Of a stretch of 20,931 nucleotides of DNA, positions 1 to 7,868 are shown one piece after another. The stretch covers positions 1-20,931 of the forward strand of contig CALEFF010000019.1 of the NCBI GenBank assembly GCA_937876865.1, in the 5' to 3' direction. The DNA is from an uncultured Bacteroidales bacterium (GTDB lineage Bacteria; Bacteroidota; Bacteroidia; Bacteroidales; P3). Each line of letters starts with the position of its first letter. Position 1 is the first letter of the stretch. The notes under the pieces were generated by a model. That model saw only the letters and a program-made list of their open reading frames with translations, did not search any database and was not told where the DNA came from. Both the position numbers and the translations under genes were made by a program.

Positions 1-84
1 TTAGACCAACTTCCATCAGGCAGTTATGTTGTAAAAGCATTCTATGGAAGAGTAAATCAAAGTCAAAAGATAGTGATTGAATAA
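1..84 (+). CDS. C-terminal end of a secreted protein with type IX sorting-like tail (partial)
   Basis: Frame 1 is open from the window edge to a TAA at 82-84, giving 27 residues. The visible tail contains LPSGSYVVKAF, then a Gly-Arg turn, and ends KIVIE. The pattern of Leu-x-x-Gly-x-Tyr-x-Val followed by a short strand ending in a Lys-hydrophobic run is typical of type A C-terminal sorting domains. In Bacteroidota these direct proteins through the type IX (Por) secretion system to the cell surface or medium. The passenger domain is outside the window, so its function is unknown. The gene converges on the lytic transglycosylase gene, and a hairpin terminator lies between them. The tail is short, so the sorting-domain call is from pattern only. 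Confidence 0.6.
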   Translation, partial: LDQLPSGSYVVKAFYGRVNQSQKIVIE

Positions 85-87
85 AAT

Positions 88-127
88 AAAAGGGTGAATC
101 AAAAAAAAGATTCACCCTCTTTTATTT
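88..127. terminator. Bidirectional intrinsic terminator between convergent genes
   Basis: A perfect 10-bp stem (AGGGTGAATC at 91-100 with GATTCACCCT at 109-118) encloses a loop of eight A. A-rich sequence precedes it and T-rich sequence follows, so it can terminate both the partial gene on the plus strand and the transglycosylase gene on the minus strand. Confidence 0.9.
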
Positions 128-140
128 TTGTATTGATTTT

Positions 141-1136
141 TTATTCCAAATAATCTGTATTGTCTGTTAGGTTGTTTTGTTCTAAGGCGTTGGAATAGGA
201 GAGGTTTTCTTCTGAAATAATCTTAAATGTATATTTCTTCTTATTTTGGTTTGTTAATTTGTCTGCTCTTACTTGTGGGTTAAGGATTTTGAAGTATTTA
301 TAAGGGCAGTTTAGTTTTTTTGCAAACATTGGCATATTTGTTATAGTGGAATCTATTGTTATTGTGTCGTATTGCAAGGGCTGATGACAGTCTTTCATTC
401 TTACATAAAAGCCATATTGTTGTGGATTTTCCATTAGTATTTTGTAGGCAAGGATTCTGTAAACGTAACGAGATGTTTCGCTGTTTATTGCTAAACCCCA
501 ATAGTCTTTACAACCTTGTTTTTCCATTTGTCTTTTTACTCTGGCTTCTCCGCAATTGTATGCTGCACAAGTTAATGCCCAATCGCCAAGGCGAGAGTAA
601 GAGGATTTTAAGTATTCAACTGCTGCTTGTGTTGCTTTCTTTAAATCGTATCTTTCGTCCCATTCTTCTGTTACTACAAGTCCGTATTCTCTTGCTGTTT
701 TTGGCATAAATTGCCAAAATCCTGCGGCTTTTGCAGGGGAAACTACGTCAGATAATGCACTTTCTGCAACGGCTAAGTATTTTAAATCATCATATCCTCC
801 GTATTCTTTAAGATATTGTTCTATTTCGGGGAAGAATCTCCAACTCCTTTTTAGAATTTGAAAAGTTGTTCCGTGTTGATACATTATTGAGGTTAGTTCT
901 CTGTCGAGAGCTTCTCTTACAAAAATATTATCTAATGGTACTTCTTGCCCGCAAAATGTTAATTCTTTTGGTAATGGTGCTGAAAAATTATGTAATTCGC
1001 TTTTAACGGCACTTTTATATACTTCTTCTTCGTCTGGTCTGTGTGTTGCCATTACGAAAAAATTGAGACTTATTGCACAAATGCTAAGTGCTATTGCACA
1101 AATACTTAGTATTAGGGTGTAATTATTTTTCTTCAT
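141..1136 (-). CDS. Membrane-anchored lytic transglycosylase (SLT domain, MltD-like)
   Basis: The protein has 331 residues. It cleaves peptidoglycan glycan strands, forming 1,6-anhydro-muramyl ends, in the periplasm. Residues about 8-30 are a hydrophobic anchor or uncleaved signal. The SLT fold follows: catalytic Glu126 in VAESALSD, then GFWQFMPKTAREYGL (139-153) and AAYNCGEARV (191-200). The C-terminal 80 residues contain a LysM-like strand-helix pattern (TITIDSTITNMPMFAKKLNC), probably for wall binding. An ATG 33 nt further upstream is in frame, but it lies above the predicted -7 box at 1159-1166, so the start at 1136 (MKKNNYT) is preferred. The family is certain. MltD versus a related family-1 enzyme is not resolved. 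Confidence 0.9.
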   Translation of the reverse strand: MKKNNYTLILSICAIALSICAISLNFFVMATHRPDEEEVYKSAVKSELHNFSAPLPKELTFCGQEVPLDNIFVREALDRELTSIMYQHGTTFQILKRSWRFFPEIEQYLKEYGGYDDLKYLAVAESALSDVVSPAKAAGFWQFMPKTAREYGLVVTEEWDERYDLKKATQAAVEYLKSSYSRLGDWALTCAAYNCGEARVKRQMEKQGCKDYWGLAINSETSRYVYRILAYKILMENPQQYGFYVRMKDCHQPLQYDTITIDSTITNMPMFAKKLNCPYKYFKILNPQVRADKLTNQNKKKYTFKIISEENLSYSNALEQNNLTDNTDYLE

Positions 1137-1158
1137 TTTCGTTATTATTAAAACGTGG

Positions 1159-1166
1159 CAAAGATA
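1159..1166 (-). promoter_or_regulatory. -7 box (TATCTTTG) for the lytic transglycosylase gene
   Basis: The minus strand reads TATCTTTG, an exact match to the Bacteroidota -7 consensus TAnnTTTG, 22 nt upstream of the chosen start codon. No clear -33 TTTG is seen. The box is back to back with the plus-strand box at 1198-1205. Confidence 0.65.
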
Positions 1167-1197
1167 CAATAAAAATCACTAAAAGGATTTTTTTTAT

Positions 1198-1205
1198 TAA
1201 CTTTG
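1198..1205 (+). promoter_or_regulatory. -7 box (TAACTTTG) for the secreted protein gene
   Basis: TAACTTTG matches TAnnTTTG exactly and lies 20 nt before the ATG at 1226. It supports the signal-peptide start over the longer in-frame extension that begins inside the neighbouring gene. No good -33 element is visible. Confidence 0.65.
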
Positions 1206-1225
1206 CGAGTTCAAAATATATTGAT

Positions 1226-3334
1226 ATGAATAGAAAAAAATTATTTGCATTTGTAATTTTTGTGCTTGCTTTTTGTGGGCTATCGGCACAAGTTTTATCT
1301 CCTTCTGTAAAGAAAGATATTGTTTCTCAGTACAATAAACACATTAAAACTATTTCTTCTATAAGTAGTGAGAATTTTGATTTGATGTCGGTTTACAAAT
1401 ATCAATTAGAACAGGCTGAGGAGTTTATTAAAAAACAACAAGTCAATAATTTTGATAATGATATTTATGCTAAAAATATTGAACTTAAACTTTTGATTGA
1501 GCAAAATAAAGAGATTGTTGAGTTTATGATACCAAGAATGAGTGATTGGTATTACAAAAAAGCGGTTTTTGCTAATTTGAATAATAAAAAGCAAGAGGCT
1601 TATAATTATTTGTTAAAGAGTGTTGAAGCAGATTCTATGAATGTGATGGCAAACTATGAATTGGCAAAAATAAGTTTAGATTCATTTCAAGTAAGCAAGA
1701 CAACAGATAGATTAGTTCGTATTTTACAAAATAGTGATATTAGTCAAGAAGAGAGTCAGCTTTGTAAAAGTCTTTTGGCTTTTGCTTATGATAAAAATAT
1801 TATTACTTCTTTGGCTTTTATTAAAGAGGGAAAGTATTCTGAGGCACAAGATATTCTTTTGCAGTTGCAATCGTATTGTAAAAATGATATTTTGAATGTT
1901 TGCAAGCCTAACCTAATTGATAAAAATATTGGTATATGTAAGAATGGTATATATCAAGATCATATAAAGATAGCAAAAACTGCGGTAGATAAACAAAAAA
2001 CAAAGGTTGCAGGGGATTTTTTGGTTAATACCTATGATTATCTTCAACGAAATAGAAGAGAGATTACTGATACTTCAGATTTTGATGATATGGTTAAGAT
2101 TGTAGTAGGAAATTATCTTGCTACTGCAAAGGGATTGGTTGATGCAAAACACAATGAAGCAAGGATAGATCTCATTCACAAAGCAAAGGAATTGGCCTCT
2201 ATGCTTGGGGGAGATTATGAAACAGATGTTTTGAAACAAATCGCTATGATGCAGGGTACAACCTCTACTTCTGACCCTGTTTTAGATTCTTTGGAAAATG
2301 CTGCTCCAAATACAGGTTATGCAGATAAGTATCCTGAGTTTGTAAAGGACACAACTGCAAATGTGGAAAAAGATATTAAGGAGATAGAAGATAAGTTTGT
2401 GTATGTTAAGGTTAATAATTATGAGAAAGCTGTTGAGGTTTTAGAAAAAACGAATGAATTGCCTTCTATTAAATCAACAAAAAATATTGGGGAAACAAAT
2501 ATTTCTGCAATAAGAGAGGTAACTGCAAAGAGAATGCACAAGGCTGAGTATGCAATTTTTCAAGACGATATTCTAACTGCTGATAGTTTGGTTGATATTA
2601 CAGAGAAAATGCTATCGAAATATAATATGAAAAACGATAGTGTTGTGGTTAAGATAATGAATAGTTATCTTAGAGCAATAGATCAGAGGGTTTGTCAAAA
2701 GAAACAAGAAGAGGTGGATGTGATGGTGCATAATATATTGGATTGTATTAGAAAGAATGATTTTTATTTGGCAGAGGAATACATAAATATAGGAATGCAA
2801 ATCAAGGGTAGTAGTGAGTGTAGATTAAATAAACAAAGACTAAGAGCTTTGAAAAGACAAATTGAACAGCCTTTGGAATATGTAAAAACAAAAGAGAGTG
2901 TTGATGAATTATTGCAAAGTGGCGACACCGCACGATACTTAAAAGAATATGCTGCATTGGAGAATTTCTACATTATTCATAATTTAAGAGAGATGAGTGT
3001 ACAACATAAGCCTATTAGAGATATAATTTATGAGTTTGGAAGTGATCAATTAGCGATAAATACTATTGAGAATTTAATGAAATATCGCCAATATGAACAA
3101 GGGGTTGAGGCTTTGGCTACATTAAAGGATTTTGGTTATAAGGCACGTCATACAAAAAAAATACAAAAACAATTAGGTAAAATGATGTCATTAGAGGAAA
3201 GTAAACGAAATGATAAGATAGCTCAATCTAATAGGCTGATGGATAAATATGGAGAAGATAAATGGTTTAAATATCTTATAAAAAGCTATAATAAGAACTT
3301 AATAAAGTGGAATAAACAACAGAGGGGAAATTAA
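1226..3334 (+). CDS. Secreted helical/TPR-like protein of unknown function
   Basis: The protein has 702 residues. I do not recognise the family. It starts with a clear signal peptide (basic MNRKK, hydrophobic core LFAFVIFVLAFCG, likely cleavage near LSAQ), so it is exported to the periplasm or beyond. No lipobox Cys is seen. The rest is strongly helical, Lys/Glu/Asp-rich and without membrane segments. Stretches such as KKQEAYNYLLKSVEADSM and VMANYELAKISLDSF (about residues 115-150) look like tetratricopeptide repeats, and a further EGKYSEAQDILLQL unit follows. The frame is open 138 nt further upstream, but the start is set by the -7 box at 1198-1205 and the signal peptide. The next gene begins 2 nt after its stop, so the two are very likely co-transcribed. 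A scaffold or envelope-assembly role would be a guess. Confidence 0.8.
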   Translation: MNRKKLFAFVIFVLAFCGLSAQVLSPSVKKDIVSQYNKHIKTISSISSENFDLMSVYKYQLEQAEEFIKKQQVNNFDNDIYAKNIELKLLIEQNKEIVEFMIPRMSDWYYKKAVFANLNNKKQEAYNYLLKSVEADSMNVMANYELAKISLDSFQVSKTTDRLVRILQNSDISQEESQLCKSLLAFAYDKNIITSLAFIKEGKYSEAQDILLQLQSYCKNDILNVCKPNLIDKNIGICKNGIYQDHIKIAKTAVDKQKTKVAGDFLVNTYDYLQRNRREITDTSDFDDMVKIVVGNYLATAKGLVDAKHNEARIDLIHKAKELASMLGGDYETDVLKQIAMMQGTTSTSDPVLDSLENAAPNTGYADKYPEFVKDTTANVEKDIKEIEDKFVYVKVNNYEKAVEVLEKTNELPSIKSTKNIGETNISAIREVTAKRMHKAEYAIFQDDILTADSLVDITEKMLSKYNMKNDSVVVKIMNSYLRAIDQRVCQKKQEEVDVMVHNILDCIRKNDFYLAEEYINIGMQIKGSSECRLNKQRLRALKRQIEQPLEYVKTKESVDELLQSGDTARYLKEYAALENFYIIHNLREMSVQHKPIRDIIYEFGSDQLAINTIENLMKYRQYEQGVEALATLKDFGYKARHTKKIQKQLGKMMSLEESKRNDKIAQSNRLMDKYGEDKWFKYLIKSYNKNLIKWNKQQRGN

Positions 3335-3336
3335 AG

Positions 3337-4380
3337 ATGATAACTTGTGATGATGCAATAATAGAAAAAATGGTAGTTCATAGGGTTGGAAATAAAACAA
3401 ACAATGAACCGTTGAAAATTTCACCAGCACCTTTTTTAATTCACGGAGAAATAGGTGGAGTTTTATTGAAATATTTTACTTCAAATTTTAAATCTCCTCA
3501 AACTTATCATCTTTTTTCTGAGGCAGGTGTAGAGCATAATTTGGTTTATCAGTGTGTAAGAGATATTTTTGCTGATAAAAATGAATTGTATTCCCAAAGC
3601 GTAAAATTGGCTCAATCGCTTTATGAAGTAAGTGAACACCCTAATATTAAATCAGGGGAATTATATATTACTTATCTTTCACAATGCTTTATAGATGGAG
3701 ATTTAGTTGATGCAATCGGTATATTTAAATCGGAAAATAAAGAAACTTATTTAAAAGTTTTTCCAAAAGGGGAAGGGTTTGAAATAGAAAGTGAAAGTGG
3801 AATAAATATAAATAAATTAGATAAAGGTTGTATTATCTTTAATAAAGAGGCAGAAGAAGGTTTTGTTGCAACAGTTGTAGATGTTTCAAATAAAGGCGGG
3901 GAGGCGGCTTATTGGACTGACGGATTTTTAGGTCTTAGAGCAAGACATGATTCTTATTTTAATACCGAACATGCAATAAATCTTTGTAGAGGCTTTGTTA
4001 CAGAGTTTTTGCCTTCGGAATATGAAATGAGTAAGGCTGATCAAGCAGAATTATTAACTAAGACTGCTGATTATATGAAAGAGTATAAGCAGTTTGATGT
4101 GAATAAATATGCAGAAAATGTCATAGGAAATAGTGAACTTCAAGAAAGATTTGAAGATTATAAGAATAATTACGAAAAAGACTTTGAAATGGATTTTACA
4201 GATAACTTTACAATTTCTGAACAAGCCTTTAGAAAAGGTCAAAGAGGTTTTCGTAGTATTTTAAAGTTAGATAAAAATTTTACGGTCTATATTCACGGTT
4301 CGCGAAATAGAATAGAACAAGGTGAAGACGAGGATACAGGACTGAAATATTACAAATTTTTGTATGATAATGAAAATTAG
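3337..4380 (+). CDS. Nucleoid-associated protein, YejK/NdpA family
   Basis: The protein has 347 residues, a usual length for the 37-kDa nucleoid-associated family (YejK/NdpA in Escherichia coli), cytoplasmic and found bound to the nucleoid. Recognition is by overall pattern: the N-terminal VHRVGNKTNNEPLKIS, the central strand-rich GFVATVVDVSNKGGEAAYW followed by FLGLRARHDSYFNT, and a C-terminal region with a long charged helix and the strand FTVYIHGSRNRIEQG. No signal peptide or membrane segment is present. The ATG is 2 nt beyond the stop of the secreted-protein gene, within AGAGGGG-rich sequence that may help initiation. The molecular activity of the family is poorly known. Pairing it with a secreted protein suggests transcriptional convenience more than shared function. 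Confidence 0.75.
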   Translation: MITCDDAIIEKMVVHRVGNKTNNEPLKISPAPFLIHGEIGGVLLKYFTSNFKSPQTYHLFSEAGVEHNLVYQCVRDIFADKNELYSQSVKLAQSLYEVSEHPNIKSGELYITYLSQCFIDGDLVDAIGIFKSENKETYLKVFPKGEGFEIESESGININKLDKGCIIFNKEAEEGFVATVVDVSNKGGEAAYWTDGFLGLRARHDSYFNTEHAINLCRGFVTEFLPSEYEMSKADQAELLTKTADYMKEYKQFDVNKYAENVIGNSELQERFEDYKNNYEKDFEMDFTDNFTISEQAFRKGQRGFRSILKLDKNFTVYIHGSRNRIEQGEDEDTGLKYYKFLYDNEN

Positions 4381-4416
4381 TAAGCAGTAGTTTGCTGTTT
4401 TTTTAGAAAAAATAAT

Positions 4417-4424
4417 TATTTTTG
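4417..4424 (+). promoter_or_regulatory. Enolase promoter: -7 box TATTTTTG, with TTTG at 4391-4394
   Basis: TATTTTTG matches TAnnTTTG. A TTTG lies 22 nt upstream of it, slightly longer than the 19-nt gap seen at the rpmB and rpsU promoters. The box is 49 nt before the enolase ATG. Confidence 0.5.
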
Positions 4425-4458
4425 CAATTGATTTTTTAGTAGATTATAATTTTTAATT

Positions 4459-4465
4459 AAAGGAG
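4459..4465 (+). promoter_or_regulatory. Shine-Dalgarno site of enolase
   Basis: AAAGGAG ends 8 nt before the ATG at 4474. Such a clear site is uncommon in this window and fixes the enolase start. Confidence 0.75.
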
Positions 4466-4473
4466 AAAAAGAG

Positions 4474-5763
4474 ATGTCTCAAATTATTGGAATTCATTCA
4501 AGACAAATCCTCGATTCAAGAGGTAACCCTACGGTTGAAGTTGAAGTTTATACAGAAGCTGGTGCATTTGGTAGAGCAGCAGTACCATCAGGAGCTTCTA
4601 CAGGAGTACATGAGGCTTGCGAATTAAGAGATGGAGATAAGAGTTATTTCTTGGGTAAAAGCGTTTTGCAAGCTGTTAAAAATGTTAATACAACATTAGC
4701 AGACGAATTACGAGGAATGCAAGTTGCTGACCAATCTGCAATTGATGCACGTATGATTGAAATAGACGGAACAGCAAATAAAAGCAAAATCGGGGCAAAT
4801 GCAATATTAGGTGTTTCATTGGCTTGTGCAAAAGCAGCTGCTATGGAAACAGGTCAAGAACTTTATAGATATATTGGTGGAGTAAATGCAAGAACACTTC
4901 CAATTCCTATGATGAATATTTTGAATGGTGGTTCTCACGCAGACAATAGTATAGATTTTCAAGAATTTATGGTAATGCCTGTTGGAGCAACATCATTCTC
5001 TCACGCTCTTCAAATGGGTGCTGAAACTTTCCATAACTTAAAAGCAGTATTGAAAGCAAAAGGTTATTCAACTAACGTTGGAGATGAAGGAGGTTTTGCT
5101 CCTAACTTGGGTTCTAACGAAGAAGCAATAGAAGTTATTCTTACAGCAATAGAAAAAGCAGGATATAAACCAGGCGAAGATATTTACATTGCATTAGACC
5201 CAGCATCAAGTGAATATTATTTACCAGAAGAAAATGTATATCATTTACATAAATCAACAGGTGATAAATTAACTCCTGAACAAATGGTTGCTTATTGGAA
5301 AGAATGGGTAAATAAATATCCTATTATTTCAATAGAAGACGCTATGGCAGAAGACGATTGGACAGGTTGGAAAACTCTTACAGATGAATTAGGAGGAAAA
5401 ATCCAATTAGTAGGAGATGATTTGTTCGTAACTAATCCTGCTCGTTTAGCAATGGGAATTGAAAAGAGCGTTGCAAACTCTATCTTAGTTAAGGTTAATC
5501 AAATTGGTTCATTAACTGAAACTATAAATGCAGTTAATCTTGCTTATAGAAATAAATATACAGCAGTTATGAGCCATCGTTCTGGTGAAACAGAAGATAC
5601 AACAATAGCAGATTTAGCAGTTGCATTGAATACAGGTCAAATAAAAACAGGATCTGCTTCAAGAACAGATAGAATTTGTAAATACAATCAATTATTAAGA
5701 ATAGAAGAAGGATTGGGTGATCAAGCAATTTACTTGGGTAAAAACTTTAAATTTGCGAGATAA
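4474..5763 (+). CDS. eno: Enolase (phosphopyruvate hydratase)
   Basis: The protein has 429 residues, the normal enolase length. It interconverts 2-phosphoglycerate and phosphoenolpyruvate in cytoplasmic glycolysis. All hallmarks are present: the N-terminal IHSRQILDSRGNPTVEVEV, the mobile loop SGASTG, GDEGGFAPN holding a catalytic Glu, the Mg ligands in ISIEDAMAEDDW and LVGDDLFVTN, the catalytic Lys in LVKVNQIGSLTE, and the signature SHRSGETEDTTIADLAV. It has its own promoter (-7 box at 4417-4424), a strong Shine-Dalgarno site and a likely terminator just after the stop, so it is probably transcribed alone. Nothing looks broken. Its product, PEP, is a substrate of the presumed PEP carboxykinase encoded at 8360-11812. 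Confidence 0.99.
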   Translation: MSQIIGIHSRQILDSRGNPTVEVEVYTEAGAFGRAAVPSGASTGVHEACELRDGDKSYFLGKSVLQAVKNVNTTLADELRGMQVADQSAIDARMIEIDGTANKSKIGANAILGVSLACAKAAAMETGQELYRYIGGVNARTLPIPMMNILNGGSHADNSIDFQEFMVMPVGATSFSHALQMGAETFHNLKAVLKAKGYSTNVGDEGGFAPNLGSNEEAIEVILTAIEKAGYKPGEDIYIALDPASSEYYLPEENVYHLHKSTGDKLTPEQMVAYWKEWVNKYPIISIEDAMAEDDWTGWKTLTDELGGKIQLVGDDLFVTNPARLAMGIEKSVANSILVKVNQIGSLTETINAVNLAYRNKYTAVMSHRSGETEDTTIADLAVALNTGQIKTGSASRTDRICKYNQLLRIEEGLGDQAIYLGKNFKFAR

Positions 5764-5788
5764 ATAAAGGCTTTCTTACCTTTTTATT
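5763..5788 (+). terminator. Weak intrinsic terminator after enolase
   Basis: AAAGG (5766-5770) and CCTTT (5779-5783) form a short stem with an 8-nt loop, followed by T-rich sequence. The stem is short, so efficiency is doubtful. Confidence 0.45.
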
Positions 5789-5819
5789 CAACAAAAAATT
5801 AAATAAAAGTCGAAAAAGT

Positions 5820-5850
5820 TTTGTCAATTCAATAAAAAGTGCGAAATTTG
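5820..5850 (+). promoter_or_regulatory. rpmB promoter: TTTG, 19 nt, GAAATTTG
   Basis: TTTG (5820-5823) and GAAATTTG (5843-5850) are separated by 19 nt. The -7 box departs from TAnnTTTG at the first base, but spacing and position, 45 nt before the rpmB start, fit. Confidence 0.55.
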
Positions 5851-5895
5851 CAAATCGATTTTTGAAAGAAAGAATAAAAATAAAACAATATAGAG

Positions 5896-6135
5896 ATGGC
5901 AAAGATTTGTGAAATAACAGGAAAGAAAGTATTGACAGGAAATAGAGTTTCTCACTCTAATGTTAAAACAAAAAGAAGATTTTATCCAAATCTTCAAATG
6001 AAGAAATTCTACATTCCAGAAGAAGATGTGTGGGTAACTTTGAAAGTAACACCTGCTGGAATGCGTACAATAAACAAAAAAGGTTTATTAGCGTGTTTAA
6101 ATAACTCAATCGAAAAAGGTATTATCAAGTTATAA
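5896..6135 (+). CDS. rpmB: 50S ribosomal protein bL28
   Basis: The protein has 79 residues, basic and full length. It is a component of the large ribosomal subunit. The N-terminal MAKICEITGKKVLTGNRVSH and the following SNVKTKRRFYPNLQ are characteristic of bL28, and the C-terminal LKVTPAGMRTINKKGL completes the family pattern. In many Bacteroidota rpmB is followed by rpmG. Here a strong terminator follows at once and rpmG is absent, so the gene appears monocistronic. There is no obvious Shine-Dalgarno site in front of the ATG, only AT-rich sequence, which is normal in this phylum. Confidence 0.98.
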   Translation: MAKICEITGKKVLTGNRVSHSNVKTKRRFYPNLQMKKFYIPEEDVWVTLKVTPAGMRTINKKGLLACLNNSIEKGIIKL

Positions 6136-6154
6136 TTAAATAAAATATAACTAC

Positions 6155-6191
6155 AAAAAGAGAGTCTTGCGAAAGCAAAACTCTCTTTTTT
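6155..6191 (+). terminator. Strong intrinsic terminator after rpmB
   Basis: An 11-bp outer stem (AAAAAGAGAGT 6155-6165 with ACTCTCTTTTT 6180-6190) and a 4-bp inner stem (TTGC/GCAA) close a GAAA tetraloop. The A and T tracts make it able to work in both directions. Confidence 0.9.
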
Positions 6192-6206
6192 GTTAAATTA
6201 AATGTT

Positions 6207-6623
6207 ATGGCTGCTTATTTTGATCATAAGTTTAGAGTAGGTTATGTAGATACTGATAAAATGGGTATCGTTCATAATAGTAATTATTTTCGTTATTTTG
6301 AAATGGGAAGAGTTGAACTAATGCGACATTTAGGTGTTAGTTATAAAACGATGGAAGATAATGGAATAATGATGCCCTTAATAGAACAGTATGCGAAATA
6401 TTTGAAACCTGCATATTTTGATGAAGAGTTGATTATTAGAACCTCATTAGAGCAAATTCCAATGGTAAAAATAAGGTTTGATTATAAGGTTTTGAGGAAA
6501 AATGAGGGAAAAGAAGAATTGCTATGTGAGGGATATAATGTTTTGGCCTTCATTAACGAAAAGACAAGAAAGCCTCATCAATGCCCCGATTGGATTAAAG
6601 AAAAATTAAAAGAAATTTTGTAG
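6207..6623 (+). CDS. Acyl-CoA thioesterase, YbgC/4-hydroxybenzoyl-CoA thioesterase family
   Basis: The protein has 138 residues, a single hotdog-fold domain that hydrolyses acyl-CoA thioesters in the cytoplasm. The active-site motif is VDTDKMGIVHNSNYFRYFE (from residue 14), with Asp17 in the place of the catalytic Asp of YbgC-type enzymes. YFRYFEMGRVELMR continues the long central helix, and the C-terminal strand CEGYNVLAFINEKTRKP is typical. The substrate cannot be read from sequence. YbgC proteins are often linked to phospholipid or Tol-Pal functions, but no tol genes are near. It lies between two terminator-flanked ribosomal protein genes, and I see no convincing promoter of its own. Confidence 0.88.
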   Translation: MAAYFDHKFRVGYVDTDKMGIVHNSNYFRYFEMGRVELMRHLGVSYKTMEDNGIMMPLIEQYAKYLKPAYFDEELIIRTSLEQIPMVKIRFDYKVLRKNEGKEELLCEGYNVLAFINEKTRKPHQCPDWIKEKLKEIL

Positions 6624-6647
6624 GTTTCTAAGAAATTATTACTTTTG
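6617..6647 (+). promoter_or_regulatory. rpsU promoter: TTTG, 19 nt, TACTTTTG
   Basis: TTTG (6617-6620) and TACTTTTG (6640-6647) are exactly 19 nt apart, both perfect matches to the Bacteroidota consensus. The -33 element overlaps the last codons of the thioesterase gene. The box is 55 nt before the rpsU ATG. Confidence 0.75.
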
Positions 6648-6702
6648 CAGTGTAAATTATCAAATTATTTATTAACAATTAAAAAAGAAAGAGGTATTAA
6701 TT

Positions 6703-6900
6703 ATGATTATTGTTCCTATTAAAGAAGGTGAGAACATCGAAAGAGCTCTAAAAAAATTAAAGAGAAAATTTGAAAAAACAGGTGTTGTGAAAGAATTAAG
6801 AAATAGACAGAAATTCACAAAGCCTTCTGTAGTGGCAAGAGATCGTAAATTGAAAGCTATTTATATTCAAAAGTTACAAAGAGAAGCAATGGATAAATAG
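6703..6900 (+). CDS. rpsU: 30S ribosomal protein bS21
   Basis: The protein has 65 residues, strongly basic. Typical bS21 features are MIIVPIKEGENIERALKKLK at the start and RDRKLKAIYIQKLQR near the end. It sits on the small-subunit platform beside the 16S rRNA 3' end. In Bacteroidota, bS21 with bS18 and bS6 has been shown to occlude the anti-Shine-Dalgarno sequence, and rpsU itself carries a strong Shine-Dalgarno site linked to autoregulation (work in Flavobacterium johnsoniae). Here the leader carries AAAGAGGT about 8 nt before the ATG, consistent with that. It has its own perfect promoter and a terminator just downstream. Confidence 0.96.
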   Translation: MIIVPIKEGENIERALKKLKRKFEKTGVVKELRNRQKFTKPSVVARDRKLKAIYIQKLQREAMDK

Positions 6901-6913
6901 TTTTTCAAAAAAT

Positions 6914-6945
6914 AAAAAGCTTGCATTTTTGTGCGAGCTTTTTTT
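6914..6945 (+). terminator. Intrinsic terminator after rpsU, just upstream of the Xer gene
   Basis: A 12-bp stem (AAAAAGCTTGCA 6914-6925 with TGCGAGCTTTTT 6932-6943, one G-T pair) closes on a 6-nt loop and is followed by a T run. It ends 16 nt before the xer start codon, leaving no room for a recognisable promoter between them. Confidence 0.88.
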
Positions 6946-6961
6946 AAAAAAATTGTTAACT

Positions 6962-7852
6962 ATGAATTTTGAAAATTTTATAGAATATTTAAGAAAAGAA
7001 AAGGGATATTCAAGCAATACCCTTATAGCTTATGTCAATGATTTACGTCAATTTGAAAAAGTTATAAAAGAAAGCTGTGGAGTAGAGAATGAAACCGAAG
7101 TAACAAGTGCTATGCTTAGAATATGGTTGGTTGCTTTGAAAGATAAAGGAGTTTCTAACCGCAGTATAGGAAGAAAGGTTGCTTGTATGCGACTATATTT
7201 CAACTATTTGATGAGAGAAGAGATAATAAGTGTTAATCCAATGTTGAAAATAGTTGCTCCAAAAATTCAAAAAAATACAAGAGATTATGTCTTTGCTAAT
7301 GAAATGGAACGTTTACTCCAAATGAAAAGTGAAGATAAATCGTTTGCAGGAGTAAGAGATGCTCTAATTTTGGAATTGTTGTACTCAACAGGCATTCGTC
7401 AATCAGAATTGTTAGACCTATGTGAAGAGGATATTGATTTTATTGCTAATGAAATCAGAATTCTTGGAAAAAGAAGAAAAGAAAGACTCATTCCTATTCA
7501 TTCAGAAATAATCCAAAAAATACAACATTACATCGATTTAAAAAGAGAAAATGGAATAACTACATCCCACTTTTTGATAAACAACAAAATGGAACCAATG
7601 TCGAAGAAACAATTGTATTCGTTTGTTTGTAAGGAGGTGGCAATGTTGCAATCTTCAAACAAATCTTCTCCTCATACACTTCGTCATAGTTTTGCAACAA
7701 ACACATTGGCCGCAGGTGCAGATCTTGCTTCAATAAAAGAACTTATGGGGCACACAACAATTGCTTCAACACAAGTTTACACCCACACAACAATAGAAGA
7801 ATTGAAAAAAGCCTATAAACTTGCACACCCAAGTGCAGAGATAGACGAATAA
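6962..7852 (+). CDS. Tyrosine recombinase XerC/XerD family
   Basis: The protein has 296 residues, normal for chromosomal Xer recombinases, which resolve chromosome dimers at dif. An N-terminal SAM-like DNA-binding domain (FENFIEYLRKEKGYSSNTL) precedes the catalytic domain, where every key residue is visible: Arg146 in STGIRQSELLDL, Lys170 in LGKRRKERLIPIH, His238 and Arg241 in PHTLRHSFAT, His264 in LMGHTT, and nucleophile Tyr273 in STQVYTH. An in-frame start 33 nt upstream lies inside the rpsU terminator, so the ATG at 6962 is used. I cannot decide between XerC and XerD. Length, full active site and housekeeping neighbours argue for the chromosomal Xer and against a mobile-element integrase. 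The hibernation factor gene follows 28 nt later and is probably co-transcribed. Confidence 0.92.
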   Translation: MNFENFIEYLRKEKGYSSNTLIAYVNDLRQFEKVIKESCGVENETEVTSAMLRIWLVALKDKGVSNRSIGRKVACMRLYFNYLMREEIISVNPMLKIVAPKIQKNTRDYVFANEMERLLQMKSEDKSFAGVRDALILELLYSTGIRQSELLDLCEEDIDFIANEIRILGKRRKERLIPIHSEIIQKIQHYIDLKRENGITTSHFLINNKMEPMSKKQLYSFVCKEVAMLQSSNKSSPHTLRHSFATNTLAAGADLASIKELMGHTTIASTQVYTHTTIEELKKAYKLAHPSAEIDE

Positions 7853-7868
7853 TTATAAACTTTTAAAC

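Noticed and set aside
356..709. 117-codon plus-strand frame inside the lytic transglycosylase gene
   Set aside because: Antisense to a gene with an intact catalytic domain. The Leu-rich composition is an antisense artefact.
4381..4405. Terminator after the nucleoid-associated protein gene
   Set aside because: AGCA and TGCT give only a 4-bp stem before a T run. Too weak to call.
7630..7645. AAGGAGGT followed by ATG inside the Xer gene, resembling an internal start
   Set aside because: The bases encode KEV and M in the conserved catalytic domain. An internal start would remove Arg146 and Lys170, so no sensible product results.
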